From: Acidobacteriota bacterium
GTDB taxonomy: Bacteria; Acidobacteriota; Blastocatellia; Pyrinomonadales; Pyrinomonadaceae
Length of the DNA: 64,000 bases
Assembly (NCBI GenBank): GCA_016700075.1
Contig: CP065000.1
Coordinates: 930,001 to 994,000, forward strand
Direction of reading: 5' to 3'
Shown here: positions 33,306 through 42,022 of the stretch, one piece after another
Position numbering within the stretch: the first letter of the stretch is position 1
Layout of the letters: every line of letters starts with the position of its first letter
The notes under the pieces: generated by a model
What the model saw: only the letters and a program-made list of their open reading frames with translations
What the model was told of the DNA's origin: nothing
The model's database searches: none
Program-made: the position numbers and the translations under genes

Positions 33306-33510
33306 TTCGCGGAAATTTCATTCACAACGCTGCCTGACGCGAAAAACTCGCGGAAATTCCGTTCACAACACTGCACGTCGCGTTCACACCGCTGCAAGCG
33401 CGAAAATTTTCACTGTAAGGTCGACTCACAGCACTGCAGCGTCGTTTTTCCGGCTGCACGTCGCGAAAAAACCTCTGCACGCCGCGTTCACAACGCCCCG
33501 CGACGCATTT
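33306..33510. repeat. degenerate short-repeat tract in a 490-bp intergenic region
   Basis: The gap 33283-33773 has no gene I can support. Its first part holds two ~41-bp units in tandem (33306-33346 and from 33347). Each starts with a TCGCGGAAATT core and continues TTCACAAC-R-CTGC. Scattered partial copies follow: GTTCACACCGCTGC (33382), CTCACAGCACTGCAGCGTCG (33424), CTGCACGTCGCGAAAA (33455) and CTGCACGCCGCGTTCACAAC (33474). The remainder is rich in GCGAAAA and TTTTCGC runs. The copies are imperfect, so this is neither a CRISPR array nor a recent expansion. Confidence 0.5.
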
Positions 33511-33671
33511 TTCTCGCCGCAACGCCGTCCGCGAGGCCGCGTATCGAGTATTTTTCGCGTTTTTCACACAAAATTCACCGCATCTCGTGTTCAAACCGCC
33601 GCGTGATCGATAATATCGGCCGCAATTTGCGGCAACCTTTCGCAAAAATGACCCGCGATCGAGAAAAACGC

Positions 33672-33699
33672 TTGCAAACGGCCGAAAACGGTGTATGAT
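33672..33699 (+). promoter_or_regulatory. sigma-70-type promoter of the 33774 operon
   Basis: TTGCAA (33672-33677) is followed by a 16-nt spacer and TATGAT (33694-33699). Initiation near 33706 would give a leader of about 68 nt. Confidence 0.5.
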
Positions 33700-33723
33700 A
33701 AACGCATCTTTTTTCAGTAGTAT

Positions 33724-33737
33724 CCAAGCTCGCTTGG
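33724..33737. promoter_or_regulatory. palindrome in the leader of the 33774 gene
   Basis: CCAAGC-TC-GCTTGG is a perfect 6-bp inverted repeat between the promoter and the ribosome binding site GGAGG. It may be a repressor site or a leader hairpin. Confidence 0.35.
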
Positions 33738-33773
33738 AAATGGCCTTTTCCCTATCCCAACGGAGGTTATTTC

Positions 33774-34430
33774 ATGAACGACAGAGACAGACGGCGTTAT
33801 GAGGCTGTTGCGCGCGTCGCGCAGTTCGGCGTGGACAACGCGGCGGATTTCGGCGGGTTCATCGCAGGTAAATTTGCCGAAATTGCGGCGAAATCCACGG
33901 AAATCGAGACAATTGCAGGTACAAAGGAGTCCGAATTCGGCGAATTCAGCCAGGCTTTCGAGCAAAAGGCAACGGCACGCGAAAATCTCCGCGAAGACAT
34001 GGCCGCCATCGCCCGCACCGCACGCGCGATGGAGTACCAATTCGACGGCATTTCGGATCTTTTCCAATACCGGCGAAATTTGCCCGATGCACAGCTCCTG
34101 GCCCGTGCACGTGCCTTTTTTGAAGATTCAGCCGCATACGAGGGCGATTTTGAGGACTACGGATTGCCCGCTACATTCCGCAACGATCTTAAGAACGCCG
34201 CGGACGCCTTTGAAGCCTCAATGGACATAGGCGCCACCGCCACCGCCGAGCGCGTCGCAGCGACCGCCGACGTTTCTGCCCGCGTCGCCGAAGGAATGCA
34301 GCTCATACGCGTCCTCGACGCCCCGGTTCGTAATATTTACGCCGGCAACGTCGGTAAACTCGCCGCGTGGATCAGCGCAAAGACCGTAGAAAAAGATCCC
34401 AAAAAATCAACCCCACCCCCGGGACCGTAG
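33774..34430 (+). CDS. helical cytoplasmic protein of unknown function
   Basis: A 218-residue protein with no signal peptide or membrane segment, not recognised. It is predicted mostly helical and is Ala/Glu/Arg-rich, with YEAVARVAQFGVDNAADFGG at the start and a phasin-like helical pattern (EYQFDGISDLFQYRRNLPDA). The length, Ala content and absence of Cys are reminiscent of phasin or methyl-accepting-type coils, but this is only composition. A clear GGAGG precedes the ATG. It is first of three closely spaced same-strand genes, followed by a lipoprotein 44 nt later. Confidence 0.7.
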   Translation: MNDRDRRRYEAVARVAQFGVDNAADFGGFIAGKFAEIAAKSTEIETIAGTKESEFGEFSQAFEQKATARENLREDMAAIARTARAMEYQFDGISDLFQYRRNLPDAQLLARARAFFEDSAAYEGDFEDYGLPATFRNDLKNAADAFEASMDIGATATAERVAATADVSARVAEGMQLIRVLDAPVRNIYAGNVGKLAAWISAKTVEKDPKKSTPPPGP

Positions 34431-34474
34431 ATTGGAGGCTTTAGTTAGTAATGTTTATCGGGAGGAAACGTAAA

Positions 34475-35452
34475 ATGAAAACCAGAACAGCACTGCTCCT
34501 AATTGCAGCGTGTTTGATATTTACCGGCTGCAACCGCACACAACTAAAAGAAGATATCAATACATTCGATGCGGCCGTAAAAGACGGATCGAAGACGATC
34601 GCAGAGTACTACAATGGACTTAATGCCCAGGAATATGACCTTTATTTCGAATTGCTTCAGATCGATCCGAGTTTTGAAGTGGGAGATTACATTGTCTATG
34701 AGCTTCGCGACGAGGCTGGAAAGGTCACCCAAAAGGTGACGATGGCCTCGCCGTTAAAGGAACCGCCTTTTCCACAGAGATCTATCGATACTCGAATACG
34801 ATTGCTGAGAGAGCTCTCAAATTATAGTAATAACCTTGCTGAATTAGCCGGATCCGACGCACCGAAGCGATTCGATGATAATACTCAGACATTTGCCAAC
34901 AATTTGCGTTCACTCAAGAACACTTTTGAAAATCTGGGTAAAGACGAGAAAAAAGACCCCACCGCCTCACGCTTTGTTACCCCGATCGCAACAATTATCG
35001 GTGTTGTCGGAAAATGGTCGCTCGAAAGAAAGCGTTGGAACACGTTGCGTTCATCCATAATTGAGGCATCTCGGCCAATTAATGTGATACTTGACCAAAT
35101 TGCCCGCGACCTTGATTCATACGTCGATCCTTTGACTGACTTAGCCGCCAATGACAGATATACAACCGCGATCGTTTACTATAACCTCCGCAAGAAGGAT
35201 ATGTCTGCTGATCAAAGGTCCAAAGCTCTGGCGTCCATCCGACAATACAAGGAGGCTTATGACACTGCGGCTCATTACAAACCCTCTACTATCCCGAAAC
35301 GAATAAAAAGCGTTCATGAAGAACTCGTAAAGGTCGCAAAGTACAACAGAACCCCTCAGGACCTCGCATCTCTTCGCGGTGAACTGTCAGAATTTGTCGA
35401 AGATGTTGAGCGGCTCCGCAATGCGGTTCAGACCATAAGAAACAAGAAATAA
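34475..35452 (+). CDS. helical lipoprotein of unknown function
   Basis: A 325-residue exported lipoprotein. The signal MKTRTALLLIAACLIFTGC ends in a lipobox (F-T-G-C) at residue 19, and GGGAGG lies upstream of the ATG at 34475. An upstream in-frame ATG at 34451 would spoil the signal peptide. The mature part is almost all helical, with segments such as IRLLRELSNYSNNLAELAGS and LRGELSEFVEDVERLRNAVQ. A weakly hydrophobic stretch (RFVTPIATIIGVVGKW) lies in the middle. No enzyme motif is seen. The next gene, encoding a small helical protein, begins 22 nt downstream. Confidence 0.75.
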   Translation: MKTRTALLLIAACLIFTGCNRTQLKEDINTFDAAVKDGSKTIAEYYNGLNAQEYDLYFELLQIDPSFEVGDYIVYELRDEAGKVTQKVTMASPLKEPPFPQRSIDTRIRLLRELSNYSNNLAELAGSDAPKRFDDNTQTFANNLRSLKNTFENLGKDEKKDPTASRFVTPIATIIGVVGKWSLERKRWNTLRSSIIEASRPINVILDQIARDLDSYVDPLTDLAANDRYTTAIVYYNLRKKDMSADQRSKALASIRQYKEAYDTAAHYKPSTIPKRIKSVHEELVKVAKYNRTPQDLASLRGELSEFVEDVERLRNAVQTIRNKK

Positions 35453-35474
35453 GAATAAGTAAAAGGAGATAAAA

Positions 35475-35807
35475 ATGATCTATCTTGACCCTCGCGACCT
35501 GGCAAGGTGTATTGACCTCTGCTTTCTTAATGCTCGTAACAACGCGGATTTCACACCAACCCAGCGACAAAATTTTCTTTTCAGAGGAAAGATCCTTAGG
35601 GGCCATTTTGTGAATCTCGTGTCGGCATCATGGAGAGATGAATATGACGCGGATATCAATGCGGCACTGACCGAACTAAAAAGTATCAATAGAAGATTAG
35701 CCGATACGACGCAGACGCTTAACAATTACGCAGATACTATTCAACGCCTCGCAGACGTTACAGCCTATCTCGAGAATCTGCTTTCGGTCGCAAGCAAGTT
35801 CATTTAG
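35475..35807 (+). CDS. small helical protein of unknown function
   Basis: A 110-residue protein preceded by AAAAGGAG at a proper distance. It has no signal peptide. The second half is a continuous heptad-like coil (INAALTELKSINRRLADTTQ then TLNNYADTIQRLADVTAYLE). The first half carries Cys residues in ARCIDLCFLN. The close spacing to the lipoprotein gene and the shared helical character suggest the products act together. The family is not recognised. Confidence 0.7.
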   Translation: MIYLDPRDLARCIDLCFLNARNNADFTPTQRQNFLFRGKILRGHFVNLVSASWRDEYDADINAALTELKSINRRLADTTQTLNNYADTIQRLADVTAYLENLLSVASKFI

Positions 35808-35986
35808 CCGAAGAGTTGCACATCCGAGGCCGCATTCGAGACTCCATAGAGTGTCCCGCGATGTTTATGCCTCGCGGCGGATGATCTCTGCTGCGGGGCG
35901 TTTCGCAACATTTTGCGTCGCATTCATTTGGATATATTATGAGGACATTCCCGCGGGGTTCAGATAAATAGGAGGCATTTCGAGTT
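35808..35986. repeat. intergenic stretch with a hairpin-plus-ATGTTTAT motif
   Basis: ACTC-CATA-GAGT (35841-35852) is followed by CCCGCG and ATGTTTAT (35861-35868). CCGCGA (35856-35861) can pair with TCGCGG (35872-35877). The arrangement of a small 'GACTCCATAGAGT' hairpin followed by ATGTTTAT resembles a dispersed intergenic repeat that I recall from Planctomycetes and related genomes. With one copy here this is uncertain. A ribosome binding site (AGGAGGC) for the next gene lies near 35970. Confidence 0.25.
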
Positions 35987-36781
35987 ATGAGGACGAATTT
36001 GGCGTTGATCGCCGTGATCTTGTTTTTCGTATTGGGGTGCAGCCGTTTCAATTTCACTGAGATGGCGAACAAGGCTCTGGATAGGGCGAACGCCAACCGC
36101 ACCGTACCGCCCACGACCGTGGAGAAAGACGGTTATGTTGCGTCGGAAACGGGCACAGAAAAGGAGAAACCGTCCGCGGGCAAGTCGAACGTGCAGGGCA
36201 CGGTGCTTTTCAACGAAAAACCGGCGGCGGGCGTTGAAGTGAAGCTGTGTCAAAAGTTCAGCTCGATACTCGGCTGCCGCGAAAAGCAATACACGACCAA
36301 AACCGACGACGCGGGCGAATATCTGATCAAGGACGTCGAACCGGGCGATTACGAAGGGCTTGTCGTAAGAGTATTTAACACTCCCGCCTATGTTTTCGCG
36401 ACAAAAGGCTCGATAATTTCGGCCGCGAAATACAAAATGGAGCCCGACAAAACGTTCTTCGCTCCCGCGACAAATCTTTTCAAGTCGGACATAAAAACAC
36501 AGAGCCCAAAGGCCAACGCCAAGGTCGATTCCGCCGCCTTTGAGGCGAAATGGGAACCCTATCCCGACGCGGCATACTACAAGGTCAGCTTTTTTGCCAA
36601 AGAAGTAAAAGCACGGTCGCCGTACATCAATCACAAGGTGGAAGATACGTCCTTCAAGCCGGATAAGGCTTTCACCAACGGCGAATGGCGTATGAAGATC
36701 GACGCATTCAATGCTAATGACATAAAGATCGCCCAATTGAAAGATGATCTGAAATTCACCGTCACAGGCGGGCCCAATTGA
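35987..36781 (+). CDS. lipoprotein with carboxypeptidase-regulatory-like domain
   Basis: A 264-residue lipoprotein. LALIAVILFFVLGC is the signal and lipobox. After a Lys/Glu-rich linker, residues about 70-125 match a CarboxypepD_reg-like beta sandwich (NVQGTVLFNEKPAAGVEVKL to DDAGEYLIKDVEPGDYEGLV), with two Cys that could form a disulfide (KLCQKF, LGCREK). The C-terminal part (AKWEPYPDAAYYKVSFF) looks like a fibronectin-type fold. It probably faces the periplasm or cell surface; no enzyme activity is indicated. AGGAGG lies upstream. Confidence 0.75.
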   Translation: MRTNLALIAVILFFVLGCSRFNFTEMANKALDRANANRTVPPTTVEKDGYVASETGTEKEKPSAGKSNVQGTVLFNEKPAAGVEVKLCQKFSSILGCREKQYTTKTDDAGEYLIKDVEPGDYEGLVVRVFNTPAYVFATKGSIISAAKYKMEPDKTFFAPATNLFKSDIKTQSPKANAKVDSAAFEAKWEPYPDAAYYKVSFFAKEVKARSPYINHKVEDTSFKPDKAFTNGEWRMKIDAFNANDIKIAQLKDDLKFTVTGGPN

Positions 36782-36789
36782 TCGCGTTG

Positions 36790-37666
36790 CTACTGAGCGG
36801 CGTTGCGTTCGAAAACAAATTCGTTGCAGCCTAAACCAACGCCGCCGGCTTTTATCTTTACGAGCGTAAAACCGCGCGTTTTGTAGAATTCGAAGATCTC
36901 ATCGACGGTCGCGGCCTCATACGGATATCCGCCGACCCAATCTATGATGTCGTGCCAGCGGTTCATTCCCCGGCCGTTTTTATATCGCGTCCATGAATAT
37001 AAATACTCCTGCGGTTTGAGCCGCAGCAGCGAGGATGTTAGCCGCTTTAGTTCGTCCGGCAGTATCACCGCCGCGGCAAAAGGTGTTTTGAGCACGCTCG
37101 GCAGCCCGGCAGTATGTTTTCTTGATCCAATGCCAACGAGCGGCTTGCGAACCTGTGTCGTTATAGATCGCGATAAATAATTTTCCGCCGGGCCGCGTCG
37201 GGATCGACGCATTTTCCAGCGCTCGCCACATCTCACCCGTGTGATGCAAAACGCCCCAGGAATAGACGACATCAAAGCTGCCTAACCGTTTCAAATGCTC
37301 GGCGTCAAGAGCAGACGCCTGCTCGATCGTCCAATCGCCGTCCCCGTCGAAATATCGCCGCCGCAATTCCTTCGTACACGCAACGGAATTCGTATCAAAA
37401 TCCAGCGAATGCACTCGCGCACCCAATTTCCTCGCCGCGAGCGAGAACAGCCCGCTCCCCGAACCGATGTCGAGAAACGATCTGCCCGCAAGGCTATCGC
37501 ATTCAAGCATTTCCTTTAGCGATTCAACTGCGGTCTGTATTCGCTCATCGTCAAGCACGCTCAGGAATGCAGCCCAGTTCTTGCCGAATTCAAAGCGTTC
37601 ACCGGCCGCCACTTCGCGGCCGTGCTGCTCGGCGATCTCTAAATTCTCTGTCATCGCAGCGTTCAT
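36790..37666 (-). pseudogene. SAM-dependent methyltransferase, frameshifted
   Basis: The first two thirds read as a class I methyltransferase: SLKEMLECDSLAGRSFLDIG then SGSGLFSLAARKLGARVHSL (SAM-binding loop) and DVVYSWGVLHHTGEMWRALE. The frame is lost after WHWIKKTYCR. Another frame continues with PSVLKTPFAAAVILPDELKR and ends GLGCNEFVFERNAAQ. Deleting one G from GGG (plus-strand CCC 37105-37107) restores a single protein of about 291 residues. The start at 37666 (MNAAMTENLEIAEQ) is chosen among several Met codons. It lies at the downstream end of the exopolysaccharide gene run. Either a recent pseudogene or a homopolymer sequencing error. Confidence 0.75.
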
Positions 37667-37699
37667 ATCTTCATTCTCGTTCGGTAACAAATGACAGGC

Positions 37700-37739
37700 C
37701 ACTCATCACTCGGCACTCATCACTCGGCACTTATCACTG
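37700..37739. repeat. 14-bp tandem repeat at a gene end
   Basis: CACTCATCACTCGG occurs twice in direct tandem (37700-37713 and 37714-37727), followed by a partial variant CACTTATCACTG. It lies between the glycosyltransferase stop and the methyltransferase start, and supplies the last residues of the glycosyltransferase (VISAE). Confidence 0.7.
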
Positions 37740-38919
37740 ATGTCTCAATAAGGCGTCGAAGCTCTTCAACTTTTGCCTCCCAGCTTTCATGGCGGATCGC
37801 GTCGCTCACCTCGGCACGCGGTTTGGGCGAACACAATGCGGTTTCGAGCTTTGCGATGAAATCCTCGTGAGATTCACCGACGAGACAATCCGCAAGCACG
37901 CGCACCTCAGGAATATCGGTGGAAACCACAGGCAAGCCTGCGGCGAGGTATTCGCGCACCTTTAGAGGATTTGCAGCAAGCGTCAGATCGTTTATTACGA
38001 ACGGATTTATCGCCACATCGAACGAACGGCAATACGCCGGCAGTTCTGCGTAGGGCTTGCGGCCGAGGAAGGCGACATTCGGCACGCCGTCAAGTATTTT
38101 CACCTTTTCCTCAGCATCGACGGCGATCTTACCAACCAGCACGACCGAGCCTTCCGAAAAATGCTCCGCGGTTCTCTTTATCAGCTCGTAATCGACCCAA
38201 TCCGCCAGCAGCCCGTGAAAACCGATGATCGGCCGGGCCAGATGAGCAACGTCAGCCGGTATTTCAATCGCTGCATCGACCGCGGCCCTGAAATGCCGCC
38301 AATCTGTTCCGTGCCGAATGATATGCGTGTTCGGGTTGAATTTTTTCTTGTCCTTGTAAAGCTTCTCCGCCGAAACCACGACCAGATCAGCATCGCGAAA
38401 CAGTTTTTCCTCGATATCTTTCAGTGCTTCGCTGCCCGTGAACGCAGTGTATTCGTCAACGCAATAATAGATCAGCTCCTTTTCTCCGATATGCCTCGCG
38501 ATCATCCCGGCAGCGGGATTGAAAACCATGTTGACGACGTCATTCATTCGCAGCTTTGCCATTGCGTTCTTGATCTGACGTATCAAGGTCCGCCGATTCC
38601 ATTCAACGATCAAACGGCTACCGTATGCGGGGATCGCAAAAGGATTCAGCACGAATATGTTCGGCTCGACCTCACGTATCGGCTCGGTAAAGCCTTTCAG
38701 CTTTTTAAAGATGCGTGAAACGTCTTTCGAGGAAGCTGTCGGCATTCGGTTCGCAATTGCGTTAACCCAAAGGATACGATTGTCCTTTGCAAGCACGCGC
38801 ATCAGATGCGTTTTTGAAAGCGGATCGCCCGTCCAGTCGTGCGAAAAGCACAGAATGTCGCGGCCGCGAAGAGCTTCCGATCCTGTCTTAACCATCTTTT
38901 TTGCGGTGTCAGGTGCCAT
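37720..38919 (-). CDS. glycosyltransferase, GT4-like
   Basis: A 399-residue cytoplasmic GT-B glycosyltransferase. The N-domain has RDILCFSHDWTGDPLSKTHL. The C-domain has PIIGFHGLLADWVDYELIKR, NVAFLGRKPYAELPAYCRSF and the donor-binding NPLKVREYLAAGLPVVSTDI, where the E-x7-E motif of GT4 enzymes is partly replaced. It resembles TuaH-type teichuronic acid enzymes. The acceptor is unknown. The gene starts 1 nt after the FemAB-like gene ends, so it is operonic. Its last codons come from a 14-bp tandem repeat. Confidence 0.85.
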   Translation of the reverse strand: MAPDTAKKMVKTGSEALRGRDILCFSHDWTGDPLSKTHLMRVLAKDNRILWVNAIANRMPTASSKDVSRIFKKLKGFTEPIREVEPNIFVLNPFAIPAYGSRLIVEWNRRTLIRQIKNAMAKLRMNDVVNMVFNPAAGMIARHIGEKELIYYCVDEYTAFTGSEALKDIEEKLFRDADLVVVSAEKLYKDKKKFNPNTHIIRHGTDWRHFRAAVDAAIEIPADVAHLARPIIGFHGLLADWVDYELIKRTAEHFSEGSVVLVGKIAVDAEEKVKILDGVPNVAFLGRKPYAELPAYCRSFDVAINPFVINDLTLAANPLKVREYLAAGLPVVSTDIPEVRVLADCLVGESHEDFIAKLETALCSPKPRAEVSDAIRHESWEAKVEELRRLIETSVISAE

Positions 38920-38920
38920 C

Positions 38921-39934
38921 TTATGCAGTTCTTGCTGAACGGATCTTGCGTTTCAGCGATTCCGGCATCGAATTGTAGGTCTGCAGGGCTATGCGGCTCA
39001 GCCGCTCGCGGTTCGCATGCAGCCGCAGAAATGTATTGTCCTTTCGATACCTCCAAGTGCTCCAAATCTCACCGCCGAATCTTGAGAGGAATGGAGGCGA
39101 TGCCCCCATGCTGAACCATCGAAAACCGCGTTCGCATGCCCATTCGATGCCGCGCCAGGCAAGCAGTTCATTTGGGTGCAAACGCTGAAACTCCTGTCGC
39201 GAATTGTTCGCGGCATACTCGACCACGCCCTTTGGGAAATATCGAAAGTATGTGCCGGCAATAACCTCGCCATCATGCAGTGCGATCAGCGTCTTTCGAT
39301 ATTTCGCTCCGATCAGGGTGCGAAAATCTCCTTCGTTGTCGGCTGCAATGCCTTTTTTCGCCGTCCAATCGCAGTGGATGGCATAGAGTTGTTCTACCTC
39401 CTGTTCCGTTTCAAGGTCTTTTACGGTGACAAGGCCTTGTTTTACTACCTTTCGTATCTGCGAACGCCGGCGTTCCGCAAAGCCCTTGAAAAGCTCATCG
39501 GCACCTCGGCGCAGATCAAGCATTACGATCCGGTCCGCGCCGGTCGCCTGTTGTGCTTCAAAGGAATCCACGTTACCTCCAACCGGCTGCCAAAGATGTA
39601 TGTCAGTAAGCTCGGCGCTCGACCTTAGCGAGCGAACACCGCTGAGGAGGCATTTAAACGCCGCATCGCATTCAGTACCGTTGAGAAACGCGGCCTGCGG
39701 CCGAACGGCAAAGCCCGACAACACGTATCCGCCGTGGGCAACACCCGTCAACGCCGCGACGATCTTTCCCTCATCTTCCGCCAGCACCGCGAACCGCTCG
39801 CCGGCACCGACAAATCGGTCATTGAAATACTCCGGCGAGGCATAATGCGTTGCCATATCCGCGTCAGCAAGCATCGCCAGCCAGCCCGTTTCGACATCGC
39901 GTTCCGGATAGGTTGTCAGGATGATGTGTTTCAT
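38921..39934 (-). CDS. FemAB/GNAT-like acyltransferase of the exopolysaccharide locus
   Basis: A 337-residue protein with two tandem GNAT-like halves, as in FemAB and XrtA/PEP-CTERM-associated FemAB proteins. Landmarks: GFAERRRSQIRKVVKQGLVT (the typical S-x-x-R-x-x-I/V-R-K region), LIALHDGEVIAGTYFRYFPK, and EYAANNSRQEFQRLHPNELL followed by GFRWFSMGA. The family transfers aminoacyl or acyl groups; in polysaccharide loci the substrate is usually unknown. Its start overlaps the AsnB-like stop as ATGA. Confidence 0.82.
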   Translation of the reverse strand: MKHIILTTYPERDVETGWLAMLADADMATHYASPEYFNDRFVGAGERFAVLAEDEGKIVAALTGVAHGGYVLSGFAVRPQAAFLNGTECDAAFKCLLSGVRSLRSSAELTDIHLWQPVGGNVDSFEAQQATGADRIVMLDLRRGADELFKGFAERRRSQIRKVVKQGLVTVKDLETEQEVEQLYAIHCDWTAKKGIAADNEGDFRTLIGAKYRKTLIALHDGEVIAGTYFRYFPKGVVEYAANNSRQEFQRLHPNELLAWRGIEWACERGFRWFSMGASPPFLSRFGGEIWSTWRYRKDNTFLRLHANRERLSRIALQTYNSMPESLKRKIRSARTA

Positions 39935-41826
39935 TTCGTTGCCTCGCCATCAAAGAACTGCCGCTGCCAGATCTCGAAATTTACAAGGGCCCAAATGCGT
40001 TCGTCGTGATTCTGGCCCGCGTTGTGTTCAGCGACAAGCCGCCGCACCGCTTCGCCATTGAAAATGCCGCGTGCGATCGCGCGGTCACCGAGTACGTATT
40101 CATCAACGAAATTCTTGAATTCACCGCGGAACCAATTCCCGACCGGCACCGGAAAGCCCATTTTCGGCCGATCCAATATTTCGTCCGGCAGAATTCCCTT
40201 CATCGCCTCGCGAAGTATCCATTTTGTCGTTGAACCGCGTAGCTTCATCTCTCGCGGCAGACGCGCGGCAAATTCGACAAGTTTGTGGTCGAGAAACGGA
40301 ACGCGGCTTTCGATCGACGCCGCCATCGACATCTGATCCTGTTTCATCAGCAGCTCGTGCAGATAGGTTTTAGTATCGGCATAAAGCAGCTTATCGAGAA
40401 TATCGTCTGCGTCGGTCTTTTCGATCCAGCTTCTTTGCAGAATGTATGGATCTTCGTCACCGATCCTTTGGAGGGTCTCGCGGGAGAACAGATCTCTTTG
40501 CATCTTTCGCGGGAACACACCGAAGTTGTCGAAAAAGAGGTTCTCTATATCTGCTTCGCGACTAAGGAATGTTCTGCCGAGTTTGCGGCCGAATCCGCCC
40601 GGCAGCGTCGCCACGCCGCCGCGAACCGCATCTCTGAAGAATGATGGCGTGACCGCCTCATACTTTTGTCCGTAATTCAGCAATTGCAGCGTCTTTGCAT
40701 AACGCCCGTACCCGGCAAGCGTTTCATCGCTGCCCTCGCCGGTTAGAACGACCTTTACATGTTCCTGTGCGAGTTTTGAAACAAAATACAGCGGCACACT
40801 CGCGATAAAACCGATCGGCTCGTCCTCGTGCCAAACGAGTTTCGGCAGCTCGGTAAAGAATTGCTCCGGCGTGATCGTGATCTCGTGATGATCGGTTTTG
40901 AACTTGTTCGCGACAAGCCGCGCATATTCGAGTTCGTTCGCATCGCGCTCGTTGAACGCGACGGAGAATGTTTTTATTGGCTCCGAAACCATTTGCGACA
41001 TCATCGCAGCGATGGCCGACGAGTCGATCCCGCCGGAAAGGAACATTCCCAGCGGCACATCGGCCATCAGACGAAGCTCGACCGCACGCCGAAACATCTC
41101 GCGCCACATCTCGACCGCATCACGGTCAGACATCGGCTCGTGCTTGGGTTCGAATTTGAGATCCCAATACTCTCGAATCTCGATCCGTCCGTCTTTCCAC
41201 AGCAAAGTGTGTCCCGGCAGTAGGCGCTTTACGCCGCGAAAAAGCGTTTCATCGCCCGATGTACCATGGTTCGCAAATTGGTCCGGAAGTGCGTTGTAGT
41301 TCAATTGCGGCTTTACCGCATCTACGGCGAGCAGCGATTTGATCTCAGAAGCGAAATAAAGCGAACCGTCATCGTCGTGGACGTAATAAAGAGGCTTTAC
41401 TCCGAATCGGTCGCGTGCCAGAAAAAGCTCTTGCTTTCGTTTGTCCCAGATCGCGAACGCGAACATTCCGCGAAGATGCTCAACGCAGTCGCGGCCGTAT
41501 TCAGCGTAAAGGTGCAGGATCGTTTCCGTGTCGCTGCGATTTGAGAAAACGTGGCCGCGGGCGATCAGATCGCCGCGTTCGTCAGCATGGTTGTAAACCT
41601 CGCCGTTGTAAACGATGGTCAGATCGCCGTATGTCATCGGCTGTCGGCCGTGGGCTACATCGACGATCGAAAGCCGCCGATGGCCGAGACCGACATTACC
41701 GGCGGTCAATACACCTCCCGCGTCAGGTCCGCGGTGATGCAAACGCTCGCGCATTGCGATCAGCTTTGCCTCGCTAACCTGTCGTCGGGACGCGGGAGAA
41801 TATGCGATGCCGTTTATGCCGCACAT
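39931..41826 (-). CDS. asnB: asparagine synthase (glutamine-hydrolysing)-type amidotransferase
   Basis: A 631-residue two-domain enzyme. Cys2 in MCGINGIAYS is the glutaminase nucleophile, with RLHHRGPDAGG and VYNGEVYNH in the Ntn domain. The synthetase domain has the PP-loop LSGGIDSSAIAAMM near residue 265 and VVLTGEGSDETLAGYGRY. It is longer than E. coli AsnB but equal to the amidotransferases found in exopolysaccharide/XrtA loci. These probably amidate a sugar acid or another precursor rather than free aspartate. Context favours that role, while family homology alone says asparagine synthesis. Confidence 0.88.
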   Translation of the reverse strand: MCGINGIAYSPASRRQVSEAKLIAMRERLHHRGPDAGGVLTAGNVGLGHRRLSIVDVAHGRQPMTYGDLTIVYNGEVYNHADERGDLIARGHVFSNRSDTETILHLYAEYGRDCVEHLRGMFAFAIWDKRKQELFLARDRFGVKPLYYVHDDDGSLYFASEIKSLLAVDAVKPQLNYNALPDQFANHGTSGDETLFRGVKRLLPGHTLLWKDGRIEIREYWDLKFEPKHEPMSDRDAVEMWREMFRRAVELRLMADVPLGMFLSGGIDSSAIAAMMSQMVSEPIKTFSVAFNERDANELEYARLVANKFKTDHHEITITPEQFFTELPKLVWHEDEPIGFIASVPLYFVSKLAQEHVKVVLTGEGSDETLAGYGRYAKTLQLLNYGQKYEAVTPSFFRDAVRGGVATLPGGFGRKLGRTFLSREADIENLFFDNFGVFPRKMQRDLFSRETLQRIGDEDPYILQRSWIEKTDADDILDKLLYADTKTYLHELLMKQDQMSMAASIESRVPFLDHKLVEFAARLPREMKLRGSTTKWILREAMKGILPDEILDRPKMGFPVPVGNWFRGEFKNFVDEYVLGDRAIARGIFNGEAVRRLVAEHNAGQNHDERIWALVNFEIWQRQFFDGEATK

Positions 41827-42022
41827 ACCAAGAATAGAAATTACGAATAGGCCTGCTTTTACTGAATTTTGTGGGAGCCAATGAGGCTTCTATTAGAATA
41901 CAGCCCGGCGTCTGATATTGGAAGAAAAATATCGCTTATTGGCATCGGAAATCGACAAGACATTTGGATTTTACGAGGTTTTCAGCGTTTTCTTCCTCGA
42001 CGCTTGTATTGTGACAGAAGTA

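Noticed and set aside
33306..33510. CRISPR array
   Set aside because: Repeat copies are imperfect, spacing is irregular, and no cas gene is in the window.
33295..33645. Long overlapping frames on both strands in the repeat tract after the kinase
   Set aside because: Translations are dominated by His/Arg/Ala/Thr from the repeats, there is no ribosome binding site, and the two strands are mutually exclusive; it is GC-skewed repeat sequence.
35475..36781. Toxin-antitoxin or defence module around the small helical genes
   Set aside because: No nuclease, kinase, Fic or antitoxin DNA-binding motif is visible, and two of the products are lipoproteins.
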